Source of the DNA: Parasutterella muris
GTDB taxonomy: Bacteria; Pseudomonadota; Gammaproteobacteria; Burkholderiales; Burkholderiaceae_F
NCBI RefSeq assembly: GCF_943193095.1
Contig: NZ_CALPCV010000007.1
Coordinates: 1-64,000 of the forward strand
Length of the DNA: 64,000 bases
Direction of reading: 5' to 3'
Shown: positions 41,963-52,403 of the stretch, one piece after another
Position numbering within the stretch: position 1 is the first letter of the stretch
How the letters are laid out: the number at the start of each line of letters is the position of its first letter
The notes under the pieces: generated by a model
Databases searched by the model: none
What the model was told of the DNA's origin: nothing
What the model saw: only the letters and a program-made list of their open reading frames with translations
Position numbers and translations under genes: made by a program

Positions 41963-43400
41963 CGGTTCCGCCGACGGTCAGACCGTCAATACGCAGTGTC
42001 GGCATACCGACACCCGTCGGTACGTGCTGACCGTTCTTGCCGCAGACACCGTTGCCCTGATCAAGCTTCAGGTCCGAGCCGACCAAAACAATCTTGGTGA
42101 GCGCGTCCGCGCCGTTTCCGGTCAGAGTCGCGCCTTTGACCGGAGCCGTGAGCCTGCCTTTTTCAATGAGCCAGGCTTCACTCATGGAGAATACAAAATT
42201 GCCGTTGGTGATATCGACCTGGCCGCCGCCGAAATTAGACGCGTAAATGCCGTAGTCAACGCTTTCGATAATTTCCTGCGGATCGGTCTCGCCTTCGAGC
42301 ATGTAGGTGTTGGTCATACGCGGCATCGGAAGATGCGCAAAGCTTTCTCTTCGGCCGTTTCCGGTAAGCGGAAGATTCATGAGACGGGCGCTCATTTCGT
42401 CATGCATAAAGCCGCGCAGCACACCTTCGTCGATCAGCGTCGTGCAGGCGGCGAGGTTGCCTTCGTCATCAATCGCCAGAGAGCCTCTGCGGCCAACAAT
42501 GGTGCCGTCGTCAATTACTGTCACAAGCGGCGAAGCAACGCGCTCGCTCACTCGGCCGGTGAATACGCTCGTGCCCTTGCGAATGAAATCCGCTTCAAGT
42601 CCGTGTCCGACCGCTTCGTGAAGCAGTACACCCGGCCAGCCGCTTCCGAGCACCACCGGGAAGGAGCCCGCCGGAGCAGCGATCGCTTCGAGATTGCGCA
42701 CCGCCGCGTCAACCGCCTGAGCGGCGTAATTGCCGAGAATCGAATCCGTGAAGTAGGACAGGCCGAATCGGCCTCCGCCGCCCGCAAATCCGGTCTGCGT
42801 GTTGTCGCCCTTGCGGACAATGACCTGAAGTCCCATACGCACAAGCGGACGAATATCGCCGATCAGCGTGCCGTCCATCTTGGCGATAAGAATCATGTCG
42901 TGCGAAGAGGCGACATGCGCGGTCACCTGCGTGATAAGCGGGCTTCTTGCGCGCGCAAACTGCTCAAGCCGCTTAACGAGCTCAATCTTCTCGGAGGTTT
43001 GCGCAAGTTCAATTGGGTTGATTGGCTCATAGAGATGACGTTCGGCTTCCTTGGGAGTGACTTTGACCGTCGTCTCACGCTCAGCAGAGGCGCCGATAGC
43101 CCGCACCGTCTTTATCGCCTCAAAAAGCGCTTCTTTACTGATGACATCCGAATACGCAAGTGCATGCTTTTCTCCCGAAACGGCTCTTACGCCGACACCG
43201 ATATCCGTACTGTAGTCGCCCGTCTTGATGATGCTTTCCTCAAGCACATAAGACTCGGCAACGGTGCGCTGAAAATAGAAATCGGCGTAATCGATGTCAA
43301 AACCGGAAAAAAGCGCAAAGGCTTCTTTCAGCATGTTCTCATCAATTCCATTGGCGTAAAGCAGTTCTTTGACTGCGGTGGAAGTATTCTCAAAGCTCAT
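41952..43400 (-). CDS. tldD: Metalloprotease TldD
   Basis: TldD and its paralogue TldE form a protease that acts on peptides such as microcin B17 precursor and CcdA. The product (482 aa from the ATG at 43400) has the zinc motif LLHEAVGHGLEADF, a glycine-rich FAGGGGRFGL segment and the C-terminal GNGVCGKNGQHVPTGVGMPTLRIDGL. Length equals E. coli TldD (481). The ATG overlaps the nitrilase gene by 11 bases; a GTG at 43409 is an alternative start. The tldE/pmbA partner is not in this window. Confidence 0.95.
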   Translation of the reverse strand: MSFENTSTAVKELLYANGIDENMLKEAFALFSGFDIDYADFYFQRTVAESYVLEESIIKTGDYSTDIGVGVRAVSGEKHALAYSDVISKEALFEAIKTVRAIGASAERETTVKVTPKEAERHLYEPINPIELAQTSEKIELVKRLEQFARARSPLITQVTAHVASSHDMILIAKMDGTLIGDIRPLVRMGLQVIVRKGDNTQTGFAGGGGRFGLSYFTDSILGNYAAQAVDAAVRNLEAIAAPAGSFPVVLGSGWPGVLLHEAVGHGLEADFIRKGTSVFTGRVSERVASPLVTVIDDGTIVGRRGSLAIDDEGNLAACTTLIDEGVLRGFMHDEMSARLMNLPLTGNGRRESFAHLPMPRMTNTYMLEGETDPQEIIESVDYGIYASNFGGGQVDITNGNFVFSMSEAWLIEKGRLTAPVKGATLTGNGADALTKIVLVGSDLKLDQGNGVCGKNGQHVPTGVGMPTLRIDGLTVGGTATA

Positions 43401-44214
43401 ATTCAACACGATGGTTTAAAGCGGGCAGGGACTCGCGGACCCGACGCAGAAAAAGCGGATCGACCGTAGAGCATAACACTCCGGTTTCGTGTCCGTTGAG
43501 CTGTCCGATGACCGTTCCCCATGGGTCAACCGCGGTGGAGTGGCCCCAGAACGCCCGACCGCATGAGGAGCGGCCGGCCTGAGCCGAAGCAAAGACATAA
43601 CTGAGGTTTTCAATGGCGCGGGCGCGCAGCAGAACTTCCCAATGCACCTTGCCGGTTGTGGTCGTAAAGGCGGCCGGAAGAAGGAAACAATCCACGCCCG
43701 ACTGCAGGCGGAAAAGCTGAGGGAATCTCAAGTCATAACAGACCGCAAGCCCGACTCGGACGTCGGTGCCGTTGTCAAGCGGAATCGTAAAGGAGACCGG
43801 CTTGTGTCCGGGCGTGTAGAGTTCGGACTCGTCGTAGCGCTCGTTTGTTCCTTCGTAAGAGAATAGATGCACTTTGTCGTAGCGGGCTGCTTCCTGACCA
43901 AACGCGTCGTAAACCAAAAGCGAGTTTGTCACATGATTGGGTTCCGGGCTCTTCAGGGGGAGGGTGCCGGCGGCAATCCAAATGCCTAAGCTGCGGGCAA
44001 GCGCGGACATCACGCTTTGAATCGGACCGTCCTGGTAAGTTTCAGCGTTTTTAAGCACCTCTTCACTGCTGCCGGTCACCAGAGAAAACAGTTCAGGTAA
44101 AACAACCAGATTGGCGCCCTCGCGCGCGGCCCTGCGGATCAGCATTTCTGCGGTCTGTAGGTTCGCCGCGGTATCTGGCCCTGAAGTCATCTGGCAAGTT
44201 GCGATGCGAAGCAT
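43390..44214 (-). CDS. Carbon-nitrogen hydrolase (nitrilase superfamily, Nit1-like amidase)
   Basis: A 274-aa amidase with the Glu-Lys-Cys catalytic set: LVVLPELFS (Glu near 42), YDKVHLF (Lys) and VGLAVCYDLRFPQLFRL (Cys). This branch, next to yhdP and tldD in many beta- and gammaproteobacteria, resembles Nit1, which repairs deaminated glutathione by hydrolysing an alpha-keto acid amide. It shares the transcript with yhdP (18 bases upstream) and tldD (11-base overlap). Confidence 0.9.
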   Translation of the reverse strand: MLRIATCQMTSGPDTAANLQTAEMLIRRAAREGANLVVLPELFSLVTGSSEEVLKNAETYQDGPIQSVMSALARSLGIWIAAGTLPLKSPEPNHVTNSLLVYDAFGQEAARYDKVHLFSYEGTNERYDESELYTPGHKPVSFTIPLDNGTDVRVGLAVCYDLRFPQLFRLQSGVDCFLLPAAFTTTTGKVHWEVLLRARAIENLSYVFASAQAGRSSCGRAFWGHSTAVDPWGTVIGQLNGHETGVLCSTVDPLFLRRVRESLPALNHRVEYEL

Positions 44215-44232
44215 AGTTAAATAAACCTAAAT

Positions 44233-47200
44233 TTAAAACTTATGAGAGTCGACTTTGGTCACAATCGGATCAGCCCACGTGCCTGTGACGTTGTATTCAA
44301 AGGAGAAAAGCTTGCTGAGCGGATCCTTGAAGATCAGCTGCGCGAGGAAGCTGCCGATGCCTGCAATCGGATTGGCGATGGCGAGCGCGATCGAGGCGCC
44401 TGCGGCGTTGACATCCGGAAGGACCAGCAGATGGAGATTTTCCGTCTCCTTCTGTGTATTGATGGTGCCGTTCATGACCACAGTCGCGCTTCCGCCGACG
44501 AGCGTGAGTCCCTTGATGTTCATGAGGCCGTTGTTAATGTCCGCTTTGCCCTGAATCGTCGTGAAGTTAAAGCCGGAAGAGTAGAAATCGCGGAAATCAA
44601 GCGTCAGATAGCGTGTCAGCGACTGAAGCGAGAGCAGCGAGAGCAGCTTGGCCGCGGGGCCCGGCTGGATCTTCAGGATTTCTCCTCGGCGCAGATCGAT
44701 ATTGAGGGTGCCGTCGAAACTTTCCGTATTGAAGCCGAGCGGCGTGCCCTCCCAGGACAGATCGCCTTTGATGGAACCGCTTCCGGCGCTGATCAGGTTA
44801 GGCATGTCCAGTCTTGTCAGCATTCCGCCAAGACTCTTGATTTCATTGTCGAGCAGCAGATGCGTTTCGTTAAATCCGTCAAAGCGTTTGAGCCAGCTTC
44901 CGGAAGATTTCAGCGTCGCGGCCGGATTTGTGACGTTGAGCTTCTGAATCTGCCAGAGGTGTCCGTTGGCCGCAACTGTGTTGCGTGCGACGAGCTCAAC
45001 GTGTCCGAGGCGTCTCTTGCCGTAAGTCAGATCTCCGATAACCGCATTAATGGCAGGCCATCCGCCTTGAATTTCAACCGGCTTGGTTTCTTCCGCAACG
45101 GTCTCAGCCGCGTCCGGAATATAAAGCTTGGAGAGGTTGGCGGTGAGATGAGGCTCAACTCCTTTGCCGCCCTTTCTCCAGTTAATCGCGCCCTGGATCT
45201 GATTGCTTCGAATTGAAGCCGAGAGCTGGCCGTTGACGCTCTTACCGATGATCGTCAGATTGTTCTGATTGAAGTTCTCCAGTTCAAGCTCTCCGATCGA
45301 GATGCGCGCCGACGCGATATCGGGCAGCTTGATGACCTTGTTCTTTTGATTGGCATTGCTTTCAGTTTTATCAAGCGCGTCAAAAACTTTGGTCCAGGCA
45401 GCCGCCGATAGGAACGACGTGTCAAAAGCGACGGCATAACCATGCTGCGGAAGAGACGGAAGGGACTTATTGCCGATGGCGCAGCGATCGATCTCTCCGT
45501 TTTTCAGGATAAATTCCGTGCTGAGGTAGTCATCGACCATGACGGAAACGTCGGTCAGACTTCCGGAGGAGTTAATCGTCAGATGAAGCGGGGAAGTCTG
45601 CGCGGCCGGTTTTGTCATCGGAGAGGGCAGTGCACTCTCAAGACCCTTGAGCGGGCTCTTGATATCAACGTTCACATCGCTGCCGTCGATTTTGATGTTC
45701 GCAGCGAAGGTCGCTGAGCCGCGGAAGTAATCTTTGGAAATGAGTGCGAGCTCTTCATTCGGAATGATCTGCGGAAGCGCTTTCGCAGGGACCGTTCCCG
45801 AGGCTTTGACTTCGATCGCGCCTTTGCTGTTGGTTACGATCGAAGCAGTAACCGGTTCGTCAAAACAGAGTGCTTTAATGTTCTGCGCATTCGCGCCTTT
45901 TTCAGAGAACTGAACCGTACCGGAAACCTGTGTCAGATCGGGAATCTGATAGTGACGGAAATTGATGCTGTCGTTTTCTGCCGTGAAGGCGCCGTTCACG
46001 GCGACGCTGCCCGGACCGTCAAGCGGGATTTTCAGTCCGAGCTGAAGAGTTCCGCTGCCGCTTCCCTCCGCCTTGCTGAAGAGCTCAGCGGTATAGCCGT
46101 TTACCGGCGAGGCTTTAACGTAAGCCAGATAGCTTGGGATGTCGCCCTTGGCGGACGCGTCCACATCCAGCCATACGGTATCGGCGCTGAAGGACGGAAT
46201 ATCCACCTTCGCGGAAATCAAAGAAGCGTTCTTGTAGGAGCCTTTATCGGCCGTGATATGCATTCCGTCGCCGACGAAGCGCACCACGCCTCCGACCTTG
46301 GTGAATACCGGCCAGATGCCGCCCGCTTTGTTCTGAGCGGACGGTTTGTCAAACTTGAGCGGATAAACGTCCAGCGTGACGTCGTCGGCATTGACCGTGA
46401 CTTCAAATTTTTCGTTTTCCGAGCCTTCGAACGGGAAGTTGTGGAGCTGACCGAGGATACGCGCAGAGCCGCCGGTCGCTTTCCCTTTCAGCAGGCCGTA
46501 ACGAAGCCAGTTGATCGTGTCGGTACCGACGATAAGCGGCATGTATTTCCACACGGCAGCCGCGTTGCCGCGATTGATACCGGCCGTGATATCCATAAAG
46601 CCGAAGGGGGATCCGTCTGTGCGGTAGGTGCCGTTTACTGTGACGGAAGCGTCCGCGTTTTCCAGCGTGACGTCTTTCAGGTTTATAGAGAAGCGATCCT
46701 GCGTGCTCCATTCAACCGTGCCGGTGAGATTGTCCAAACGGAAAGCGGCTGAAGAGAACAGTCCCGGGAACGCGAAATCCGCGCCCTTTGTCTGCAGAAC
46801 CGCGGTCCCGACACCGTTCTTCATCGAGACGTCGGCCGTCATGTTCTGAAAGCCCGGAAGCCACAATGTATTGTTTTTGCCCTGGGCGCCGAAAGAGCTG
46901 AAATTAACAATCTTGAGCGAACCGTTGTATTCCTTCGGGGCGTCAGGAGAGCCCTGCCAGCTGATATCGACATTGCTCAGGTTTCCGGAGAGCCTGCGCG
47001 CTGCGATGAAGGACTTGAATTCTTTCGGAAGCGGCAGAGACGGCAGAAGAGCCGAGAGGCTCTTGAAGTCAACTTCGTCCGCCTTAAAAGAGCCGCCCGA
47101 GAATGAATTGTTTTCCGTACGATTGAGCTTAACCGCTAAATTCAGGGGCGGAAGCACTTCGCCGCTTTCAAGCTCGAATCCGAAATCTTCGGTAGAGACC

Positions 47201-48219
47201 GAGTAATCCTGCGGACTCATAGCGCCGGAGATTTTGCCTTTGACGTATTTTAGCTTCAGCGGCTCCATATCCGGAAGCTGCACGTCCACGTTGGAGAGCG
47301 CGCCGATAAACGAAGCCGAAGAGGGTTTCCATTTGGCGAGCGTGAGCCAGGCAGAGCCTGAGCCGATGCCGCGGTATTTGACCTGGAAGTCCGGGAACCA
47401 TTTGGCAAGTTCGCCGAAGTTCAGATAATCCGTCTGCGCGAAAAATTCCGCATCCCAGTTGGCCAGAACAGCGGCATCCAGCAGCGGCGGCTTCAGCGTC
47501 GCTTTAACTGTGATGGGCGAACCGATAAAAGAGGGCGGCGTAAGCGTAAAGGCAAAGAGCTTCTCGCCGGAGCTGCTCTCAAACGCAGCGTTGAAATCTT
47601 TAATTTCCAGAGTGTTTCCGGAAGCGTCGTCCACTAATCTAATCGTGCCGTCCTTAATTTCCAGAAGACGCTGTTTTAAAAGAAGCTGAATATCTTTAGG
47701 AAGCTTTGCCGATGCGCTCTCAAGATCAGCCTCCCCTGAGAGAAGTTTGTTGAGATCAATGGTTTTTCCAAGAATCGAAAACTTCATCGGTCCCTTGCGT
47801 TCCACAGTGACAACCGGTTTGTCCAAAGTGACCGTTTCAAAAATCGGTTCCATGGAAGGGATGGAGCGCAAAGAGAGTTTTGCGCTGAGGGATTCGACTT
47901 CGATCGGGTTCTGCCCGGAGCCGCCCAGCTGAATATTTTTGAGCGTCACCTCAGGCTGAAGTCCGGACCAGCCCGCGTCAACACTTCCGAAAGTGACCGG
48001 AGCGGAGACGGTTTCAGAGATCTTGTTTTCGATTTGAGCCTTATGCCCCTCTATATAAGGAGCAAGAAAATATCGAGCGGCCAGCCATGCGCACCCTAAT
48101 ATTAGATAGACAATGACGATGAACCAGATGATCCATCGAAGCAGTTTTCTCAGAAAACTCTCGCTTTTCGGCGTGCCGGGCTCTTCTGCAGGAGCGGCGT
48201 TATTCGAAATATCACTCAT
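44233..48219 (-). CDS. yhdP: YhdP-family AsmA-like envelope protein
   Basis: A giant protein of about 1328 aa anchored by one N-terminal membrane helix (LLRWIIWFIVIVYLILGCAW), with the rest in the periplasm as repeated beta-taco/AsmA-like groove segments, including a C-terminal AsmA portion around GVDLRR-like NIDLRRGEILKIQPG. In E. coli YhdP takes part in phospholipid transport to the outer membrane. The preferred start is the ATG at 48219; a longer frame opens at 48297 without a better ribosome site. It is first of yhdP-nit-tldD, divergent from glnE. Confidence 0.92.
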   Translation of the reverse strand: MSDISNNAAPAEEPGTPKSESFLRKLLRWIIWFIVIVYLILGCAWLAARYFLAPYIEGHKAQIENKISETVSAPVTFGSVDAGWSGLQPEVTLKNIQLGGSGQNPIEVESLSAKLSLRSIPSMEPIFETVTLDKPVVTVERKGPMKFSILGKTIDLNKLLSGEADLESASAKLPKDIQLLLKQRLLEIKDGTIRLVDDASGNTLEIKDFNAAFESSSGEKLFAFTLTPPSFIGSPITVKATLKPPLLDAAVLANWDAEFFAQTDYLNFGELAKWFPDFQVKYRGIGSGSAWLTLAKWKPSSASFIGALSNVDVQLPDMEPLKLKYVKGKISGAMSPQDYSVSTEDFGFELESGEVLPPLNLAVKLNRTENNSFSGGSFKADEVDFKSLSALLPSLPLPKEFKSFIAARRLSGNLSNVDISWQGSPDAPKEYNGSLKIVNFSSFGAQGKNNTLWLPGFQNMTADVSMKNGVGTAVLQTKGADFAFPGLFSSAAFRLDNLTGTVEWSTQDRFSINLKDVTLENADASVTVNGTYRTDGSPFGFMDITAGINRGNAAAVWKYMPLIVGTDTINWLRYGLLKGKATGGSARILGQLHNFPFEGSENEKFEVTVNADDVTLDVYPLKFDKPSAQNKAGGIWPVFTKVGGVVRFVGDGMHITADKGSYKNASLISAKVDIPSFSADTVWLDVDASAKGDIPSYLAYVKASPVNGYTAELFSKAEGSGSGTLQLGLKIPLDGPGSVAVNGAFTAENDSINFRHYQIPDLTQVSGTVQFSEKGANAQNIKALCFDEPVTASIVTNSKGAIEVKASGTVPAKALPQIIPNEELALISKDYFRGSATFAANIKIDGSDVNVDIKSPLKGLESALPSPMTKPAAQTSPLHLTINSSGSLTDVSVMVDDYLSTEFILKNGEIDRCAIGNKSLPSLPQHGYAVAFDTSFLSAAAWTKVFDALDKTESNANQKNKVIKLPDIASARISIGELELENFNQNNLTIIGKSVNGQLSASIRSNQIQGAINWRKGGKGVEPHLTANLSKLYIPDAAETVAEETKPVEIQGGWPAINAVIGDLTYGKRRLGHVELVARNTVAANGHLWQIQKLNVTNPAATLKSSGSWLKRFDGFNETHLLLDNEIKSLGGMLTRLDMPNLISAGSGSIKGDLSWEGTPLGFNTESFDGTLNIDLRRGEILKIQPGPAAKLLSLLSLQSLTRYLTLDFRDFYSSGFNFTTIQGKADINNGLMNIKGLTLVGGSATVVMNGTINTQKETENLHLLVLPDVNAAGASIALAIANPIAGIGSFLAQLIFKDPLSKLFSFEYNVTGTWADPIVTKVDSHKF

Positions 48220-48502
48220 TTGTCGGCTAGGCTCATTTTTCAGCTGTAGTTTCCTAGTATGCAGCAAAAACAACGATCCTTGAAACGATTCTGACAAGCT
48301 TATTGAAAAATTTTCCTGCGCACGCGGCCAAGCGGGACGGTACGGCGTTCATGATTCGGGATTGTTCTTAATCGCTCCTTCGCCTGCGCCGTCGACGTCA
48401 TGTCTAAGATTAAAATATTCCTCACGTTACAGAACAAAAACAGGCGACTGCCCGCGGCTTGCGCACAGCGTTCCGGAGAGCAGCCGAAAGAGCGAAACAA
48501 CT

Positions 48503-51382
48503 ATGACAGCGAACCAATCCCAGAGCGCACTTTCTCCCCATTCCAGCCGAATCGGTATTGAAGAGGTTCCGAAGCTTTCTCAGTTTGTGAAACGGTCCCT
48601 TCAGGCGTTGTTTTCGGACGCCGAGAGCGCAGAAGCAGCAGAATTCCTAAAGCAGCTGACGTTAGAGACGTGGAATAAAGAAAAGATGTACGAGCGGCTA
48701 GCCTCAGCGGATACGCCCGAGACGCTCGCAAGCGGAGTACGCAGGCTTCGCCGTGAGGTGCTTCTGACGCTGGCGGCTAAGGATATGACAGGAGCTGCCG
48801 ACTTCGAGGAGGTGGTTTCTGCGATGACGGCTCTCGCTGAAGCGGTGGTGGATCGAACCGTGAGTGTGCATGCGAAAGAGCTCGCAAAGCGATTCGGTGT
48901 ACCTCATTCTCCGTTAGGTGTTCCGCAGGATCTTCTGGTTGTCGGCATGGGCAAGCTCGGAGGGGCTGAACTCAATGTTTCCAGCGATATCGATCTCATT
49001 TTCTTTTATGACGAAGACGGAGAGTGCCGAGCGACCGAGCAGTTCCCTTCGGCCCGCAAAATCATCAGCAATAAAGAATTCTATGAGCGGCTGGCAAAAA
49101 AGATCATTCCGGCGATCTCCGAACTCACTTGGGAAGGTTTTGCGTTTCGGGTGGACATGAGACTGAGACCGAACGGAGACTCCGGTCCGATCGTCGGCTC
49201 AAGCGAGATGCTGGAAGAGTACCTGATGATGCAGGGCAGGGAGTGGGAACGGTTTGCGTGGCTCAAGGGCCGCATTGTAAACGGTCCGGTGTTTGCGTCT
49301 CAGGAAGAATTTGATATCCAGAAAAAAAATCTCTGGGACATCGTGCGTCCGTTTGTTTACCGCAAATATTTGGATTTCGGCGCGATCAGCTCTCTTACGG
49401 ATCTGCATGCGAAAATCCGTCTGGCCGCGCAAAAGCGGGAAGCGTCCGCGCTTACCGAAGGCAGAAATATCAAGCTTGGCCGCGGCGGGATTCGTGAAAT
49501 TGAATTTATCGCGCAGACCTTTCAGGTGATCCGCGGCGGAAGAAATCCGTTTCTGAGAGAACGATCAACGCTGAAAGCGCTTTCTGCGCTCGCCTCTGAA
49601 GGCGTACTCGCGCCGGAAAAAGCAAAGCGGCTATCAGAAATCTATGTCTTTCTGCGCAATGTGGAGCATGCGCTGCAGTACGAGAACGATCAGCAGACGC
49701 AGCTTCTCCCGGAGGATGAGGCGCAGCAGGCCAAAATCGCCCGCATGCTCGGGCTAAAGCGCGGGGAGCTTTTGTCCTGCCTGAGCGAAAGTTCGGAGTA
49801 CGTCGCCGCGCGTTTTGATGAAATCTTTCAGACCAAGGCCGAAGCGGTGTCCGAGGATTGGCCGCTCGGCTGGGAGTCCGGTTCCGTACAGGTGCTTCCC
49901 GCGGTGGCGGATCTTCTGCGAAGGAAAGGTTTTGCCGACTGCGAGGGACTCGCAGGCGCGGTTCTTAACCTGATGTCTCTGAGGCCGCTTCGCCTGATCA
50001 ACGCGGGCGCAAGAGATCGAATGATTCTTCTTGTGAAAAAGACGTTGGACAAGCTCGGCGCGCTCGAGCTTAAGGAGGATGCGCTCATTAGTAAAGATCT
50101 TCTGCTTGAGCGCTACCTGCACTTTTTGGAAGTTATCGCGGGGCGCCCGACTTATGTCTCGCTTCTGCTTCAGTATCCGTCCGCGGCCGAGCGCCTGATC
50201 CATGTGCTTGGCGCCGGCAAGTGGGCAGCCGAGTATCTGAATCGCCATCCGCTGCTGCTTGATGAGCTTTGGGATGAGCGCCTCAGCCAGATTGACGACT
50301 ACACACCGGTGGATTTCTCAGGCTATATCGAGAGAACCCGAGCGCGCCTTGCCGATATTGAAGAGGACGATCAGGAGACGCGGATGAATTTGATCCGCGA
50401 AGTGCATCATGCGCGGCTTTTCCGCTTGTTTCTCGCTGACTTGGCCGGCCGCCTGACCGTCGAGCGCCTGGCCGACCAGCTCTCAGCTCTGGCAGACGCG
50501 ACGCTGGAACTTGCGATGGAAGAGAGCTGGAAGACCGTTCCGGGGCGCCATCTGGAGCGGCCGAATTTCGCGGTCATCGCCTATGGCAAACTCGGCGGCA
50601 AAGAGCTCGCTTATGCGAGCGATTTGGACTTGGTGTTCATTTACGAAGACGACGCGCCGGAGGCGGAAAAGATTTACGTTCGCTTTGCGCGCCGCCTGAT
50701 TAATTGGCTTACTGTCACGACGAGCTCGGGCACGCTCTTTGATGTGGATCTGCGGCTGCGTCCGAACGGTGAATCCGGAATGCTGGTGAGCAGCCTTGAA
50801 AGCTTTAAAAAGTATGAGCGCAATGACGATGGTACAGGCGCTTGGCTTTGGGAGCATCAGGCGCTCACGAGAGCGCGCTTCAGTGCGGGAGATCCCGCGA
50901 TCGGCGCAGAATTTGAAAAGCTGCGCGAAGAGATTCTGAGACGCGACAGAGATCCCTCCGTTACGGCCGAAGAAGTGCTGAAGATGCGCGAGCGCATGCA
51001 TGAGGGACACGTCAATAAGACGGATCTTTTTGATCTGAAGCATGATGCGGGCGGCATGGTGGATGTTGAATTTATTGTTCAGTATCTGGTGCTTCGATAT
51101 GCGGCCGAGTATCCGCAGCTCGTCAACAACTTCGGAAATATCAAACTGCTGGAAATGAGCGCTGAGGCAGGCCTCATTCCTAAGGAAGACGCTCTTGAAA
51201 CCGTTAAGATTTATCGACGCTATCGAAAGGTGCAGCATGAATTCCGTCTGAATTCGCCGAGCCTTCCGGTACGGCGCCCCGCTCAGGAGTACGAGCAGGA
51301 CGTTGAACGCGTGAAATCTCTTTGGCAAACGGTATTTGGAGATCGGGCCGCATCTGAGATAAGCGGCACGACAGAAGGTTAA
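48503..51382 (+). CDS. glnE: Glutamine synthetase adenylyltransferase/adenylyl-removing enzyme GlnE
   Basis: GlnE adds AMP to glutamine synthetase when nitrogen is rich and removes it when poor. The 959-aa product has two nucleotidyltransferase domains: the N-terminal adenylyl-removing half with GMGKLGGAELNVSSDIDLIF, and the C-terminal adenylylating half with AYGKLGGKELAYASDLDLVF. The metal-binding D-x-D pair is present in each. Length fits E. coli (946). The ATG at 48503, after GAAAGAG, is preferred to an in-frame start at 48362, whose extra 47 residues look non-coding (Ser/Arg-rich). The stop overlaps the next start by one base. Confidence 0.95.
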   Translation: MTANQSQSALSPHSSRIGIEEVPKLSQFVKRSLQALFSDAESAEAAEFLKQLTLETWNKEKMYERLASADTPETLASGVRRLRREVLLTLAAKDMTGAADFEEVVSAMTALAEAVVDRTVSVHAKELAKRFGVPHSPLGVPQDLLVVGMGKLGGAELNVSSDIDLIFFYDEDGECRATEQFPSARKIISNKEFYERLAKKIIPAISELTWEGFAFRVDMRLRPNGDSGPIVGSSEMLEEYLMMQGREWERFAWLKGRIVNGPVFASQEEFDIQKKNLWDIVRPFVYRKYLDFGAISSLTDLHAKIRLAAQKREASALTEGRNIKLGRGGIREIEFIAQTFQVIRGGRNPFLRERSTLKALSALASEGVLAPEKAKRLSEIYVFLRNVEHALQYENDQQTQLLPEDEAQQAKIARMLGLKRGELLSCLSESSEYVAARFDEIFQTKAEAVSEDWPLGWESGSVQVLPAVADLLRRKGFADCEGLAGAVLNLMSLRPLRLINAGARDRMILLVKKTLDKLGALELKEDALISKDLLLERYLHFLEVIAGRPTYVSLLLQYPSAAERLIHVLGAGKWAAEYLNRHPLLLDELWDERLSQIDDYTPVDFSGYIERTRARLADIEEDDQETRMNLIREVHHARLFRLFLADLAGRLTVERLADQLSALADATLELAMEESWKTVPGRHLERPNFAVIAYGKLGGKELAYASDLDLVFIYEDDAPEAEKIYVRFARRLINWLTVTTSSGTLFDVDLRLRPNGESGMLVSSLESFKKYERNDDGTGAWLWEHQALTRARFSAGDPAIGAEFEKLREEILRRDRDPSVTAEEVLKMRERMHEGHVNKTDLFDLKHDAGGMVDVEFIVQYLVLRYAAEYPQLVNNFGNIKLLEMSAEAGLIPKEDALETVKIYRRYRKVQHEFRLNSPSLPVRRPAQEYEQDVERVKSLWQTVFGDRAASEISGTTEG

Positions 51383-52359
51383 TGAGTCTTATTGAATCGG
51401 AATACAGAGCTCCATGGTGGCTGCCGGGAGGGCATCTGCAGACCATTGTGCCCGCGGAGTTTATGCCGTCCCCTAAAGTCGATTATCGGCGGGAAATATG
51501 GGATACGCCCGACGGAGATATCATCGCGGTGGATTTTTCCACACCGGAGCCTGCGGATATCGCCGCGCCTGTCATGGTGCACTTTCACGGACTTGAAGGC
51601 TCGTCTCAGAGCCATTACGCCCGAAAACTGATGGCGAAATGCGCAGCTGAAGGCGTCAGAGGCATGGTGGTCCACTATCGCGGCTGCGGCGGAATCAATA
51701 ACCGAAAGCCGAGGGCGTACTTTGCGGGCGACGCCTGCGAACTCGACTGGATCTTTGCAAGAATCAAAGAGCGCTATCCGCTGTCTCGGATTTACTCTAT
51801 GGCGGTTTCTCTCGGCGCAAATAATCTGCTTTTCTGGGCGGGAACCCGCGGCTCAAAAGCGGCCTCATATGTCGATCGAATGGTCGCGGTTTGCTCGCCC
51901 CTGGATTTGGTTCGCTCAAGTGAGGTCATTTCCAAGGGCTTCAGTCGGGTGTACGAACTCAATTTTGTGATCACGCTTAAACAGAAGGCGCTTCAGAAGG
52001 CGAAGGAGTATCCGGAGCTCTTTGACGCCGAACGCATCAGAAAAGTTAAACGGCTGAACGAGTACGACGATGTGGTTACCGCGCCGATGCACGGCTTCAA
52101 GAACGCACTGGATTACTGGACGAAATGCTCGAGTCTGCCGGTTCTGTCCTCAGTGACGATTCCGACGTTATTGCTGAACGCGCGCAACGATCCGATTGTC
52201 GGCTACGAAATCTTACCGAAAGTTTGCGATGTGCCCGCCTGTATGGCATTAGAATATCCGGACACTGGAGGTCACTGCGGTTTTCCGCAGCGGAAATATG
52301 AAGGCAGCTTCGGATATCTTTCGAAACGCACCTTCGATTTCTGTTTCAACGACCGTTAA
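51382..52359 (+). CDS. yheT: YheT-family alpha/beta hydrolase
   Basis: A 325-aa hydrolase with the YheT N-terminus WWLPGGHLQTIVPAEF, the oxyanion region VHFHGLEGSSQSHYA, a nucleophile elbow AVSLGANN (Ser about 144), Asp in NARNDPIVG and His in GGHCGF, a complete triad. The natural substrate is unknown, probably an ester or thioester. Translation is coupled to glnE by a TAATG overlap. Confidence 0.9.
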   Translation: MSLIESEYRAPWWLPGGHLQTIVPAEFMPSPKVDYRREIWDTPDGDIIAVDFSTPEPADIAAPVMVHFHGLEGSSQSHYARKLMAKCAAEGVRGMVVHYRGCGGINNRKPRAYFAGDACELDWIFARIKERYPLSRIYSMAVSLGANNLLFWAGTRGSKAASYVDRMVAVCSPLDLVRSSEVISKGFSRVYELNFVITLKQKALQKAKEYPELFDAERIRKVKRLNEYDDVVTAPMHGFKNALDYWTKCSSLPVLSSVTIPTLLLNARNDPIVGYEILPKVCDVPACMALEYPDTGGHCGFPQRKYEGSFGYLSKRTFDFCFNDR

Positions 52360-52403
52360 TTAACTTTATTTCCCCCGATCTGTGATGTCGGAAAGGAGAA
52401 AAT